A stretch of DNA of 24,650 bases from an uncultured Caulobacteraceae bacterium (GTDB lineage Bacteria > Pseudomonadota > Alphaproteobacteria > Caulobacterales > TH1-2), in contig CALBST010000329.1 in assembly GCA_937967425.1 (NCBI GenBank), positions 1-24,650 on the forward strand, given 5' to 3'. Shown one piece after another: positions 23,877-24,650 of the stretch. The notes below the pieces were generated by a model. That model was not told where the DNA came from. It was given only the letters and a program-made list of their open reading frames with translations, and did no database searches. Each line of letters begins with the position of its first letter. Position 1 is the first letter of the stretch. The translations under genes were made by a program, and so were the position numbers.

Positions 23877-24208
23877 TTGCGCTTGCGTTCCACGTGCGTC
23901 TTGAACGATGCCAGCTGATCCGCCCACAGGCGTTCGGTATCGGCGAGCCACTTTTTCAGATCGGCCATTGCGCCATCCCTCAGCGTATAGATCCGAACGC
24001 GGGCGTCGAACTCGGGATGCGTTTCTTCAACCAGCCCACTCTGCTTCAACATCCGCAGATGACGGCTCATCGCGGGGGCCGGCAAACCCAGAGCATCCGC
24101 CAGTTCACCGGCGCGCCTCGGGCGCTGCCCAAGCAACTCCACAGCGCGGCGGCGCTGGGGATCGGCGAGTGCAGCCAAGGTTCGATCTATGCCGCGCTTC
24201 GCGCTCAC
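23873..24208 (-). CDS. ArsR-family transcriptional regulator
   Basis: Predicted 111-residue winged-helix repressor. DRTLAALADPQRRRAVELLGQRPRRAGELADALGLPAPAMSRHLRMLKQSGLVEETH covers helices and the recognition helix (about 8-64), followed by the wing VRIYTLRDG. The ELCVC metal site of classical ArsR/SmtB proteins is absent, so a metal signal is unlikely. GTG at 24208 shares GTGA with the stop of the upstream VOC gene and is the preferred start; an upstream GTG at 24253 would overlap that gene by 49 bases. Its place between a VOC protein and an AHSA1 protein suggests local autoregulation of the three genes. Confidence 0.9.
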   Translation of the reverse strand: MSAKRGIDRTLAALADPQRRRAVELLGQRPRRAGELADALGLPAPAMSRHLRMLKQSGLVEETHPEFDARVRIYTLRDGAMADLKKWLADTERLWADQLASFKTHVERKRK

Positions 24209-24650
24209 AGGCGTGTCCGTGTGCGCAATCCGCCGCCAGCAGCCTTGTCCCACTCGGCCGGCGACATCTCTTGCAGCGTTACGCCAAACGTCCAGATGTG
24301 GCCCTCTGCGTCACGCGCGCGGTAGGTGCGGTCGCCGTAAAACTGTGTCGCAGGTTCCTGAATGATCTCGGCGCCGGCGCGCCGCGCACGTTCGCAATGC
24401 GCATCGATATCCTCGCCGCGCGCCAACTGAACATGCACGGTTTGGGTGTTTTTCCCGCCCACGGACTTTGGACTCTTGTGATCGGCGCTCCACTCGTTGC
24501 CGATCATCACGACGCTCTCGCCGTACTTCATCTCGGAGTGGGCGATGTTGTCGTTCTCATCGAGGATCACCATCAGCGGCTCAAAGCCAAACGCCTCTTC
24601 CAGCCAGCGAAACGCAGCTTTCGGGTCGACGTAGCAAATCGCGCTCGACA
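24205..24650 (-). CDS. VOC (glyoxalase-like) family protein, 5' end beyond window
   Basis: Partial gene: the reading frame stays open to the window edge, so the start codon is missing. The visible part (148 codons) begins SSAICYVDPKAAFRWLEEAFGFEPL, a typical first VOC strand and helix, then NIAHSEMKYGESVVMIGNEW and, in the second module, TVHVQLARGEDIDAHCERARRAGAEIIQEPATQFYGDRTYRARDAEGHIWTFG. The last part resembles the PhnB-like YGDRxYRxRDPEGHxWxF pattern. Family members bind metal and act on varied small molecules; no substrate can be named. A methionine at 24573 lies inside the conserved fold and is not the start. Confidence 0.9.
   Translation of the reverse strand, partial: SSAICYVDPKAAFRWLEEAFGFEPLMVILDENDNIAHSEMKYGESVVMIGNEWSADHKSPKSVGGKNTQTVHVQLARGEDIDAHCERARRAGAEIIQEPATQFYGDRTYRARDAEGHIWTFGVTLQEMSPAEWDKAAGGGLRTRTRL

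Noticed and set aside
1..24650. Mobile elements, CRISPR arrays or phage genes
   Set aside because: No transposase, integrase, terminal inverted repeats, spaced direct repeats or compositional break were seen; nearly all genes are ordinary core genes.

Overview
The window is a dense, GC-rich stretch of bacterial chromosome with about two dozen protein genes, one tRNA and no mobile element, CRISPR array or rRNA. The organism is an alphaproteobacterium. Support comes from a single-enzyme 5-aminolevulinate synthase, a MucR/Ros regulator, the ubiquinol-cytochrome c chaperone beside plsX, the glyA-nrdR-rib-nusB-thiL cluster, and a proton pyrophosphatase of the Rhodospirillum type. MotB and the gene order make Caulobacterales/Hyphomonadaceae-like lineages plausible, but that is inference.

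Layout. 1-672: tRNA-Pro(GGG), facing a small OmpA-like lipoprotein. 746-3776 (minus): an envelope and lipid block reading ubiquinol-cytochrome c chaperone, plsX, fabH, ihfA. 3862-4341 (plus): bamE, divergent from it. A strong two-way terminator separates bamE from hppA (4420-6570, minus). 6729-13519 (minus): a long, tightly overlapping cluster reading glyA, nrdR, ribD (reductase half only), ribE, ribBX, ribH, nusB, thiL and a secreted hypothetical. 13729-14163 (plus): mucR, divergent from glyA. 14160-15598 (minus): ALA synthase followed by a coupled 72-residue protein. 15740-16753 (plus): hemB, divergent from ALA synthase. 16750-17598 (minus): a receiver-like protein lacking its phosphoacceptor. 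17720-19089 (minus): flavin reductase and a beta-hydroxyacid dehydrogenase. 19169-20086 (plus): motB. 20216-21841 (plus): a four-helix membrane protein of unknown role. 21850-23301 (minus): an HtrA/DegP protease. 23406-24650 (minus): VOC protein (cut by the window edge), ArsR regulator and AHSA1/SRPBCC protein, linked by GTGA overlaps.

How the genes work together. PlsX and FabH feed phospholipid and fatty-acid synthesis. ALA synthase and HemB carry out the first two steps of tetrapyrrole synthesis from a shared 141-bp divergent control region. The rib genes make riboflavin, but the cluster as encoded seems unable to perform the first two steps: the GTP cyclohydrolase II domain is degenerate and the RibD deaminase domain is absent. 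Those activities should be encoded elsewhere.

The observations most worth following are that riboflavin pathway gap, a MucR with three of four zinc ligands replaced, the receiver-like protein with Ser at the phospho-Asp position, the repeats between the two heme genes, and the membrane protein at 20216-21841. I found no clear novel defence or mobile system.
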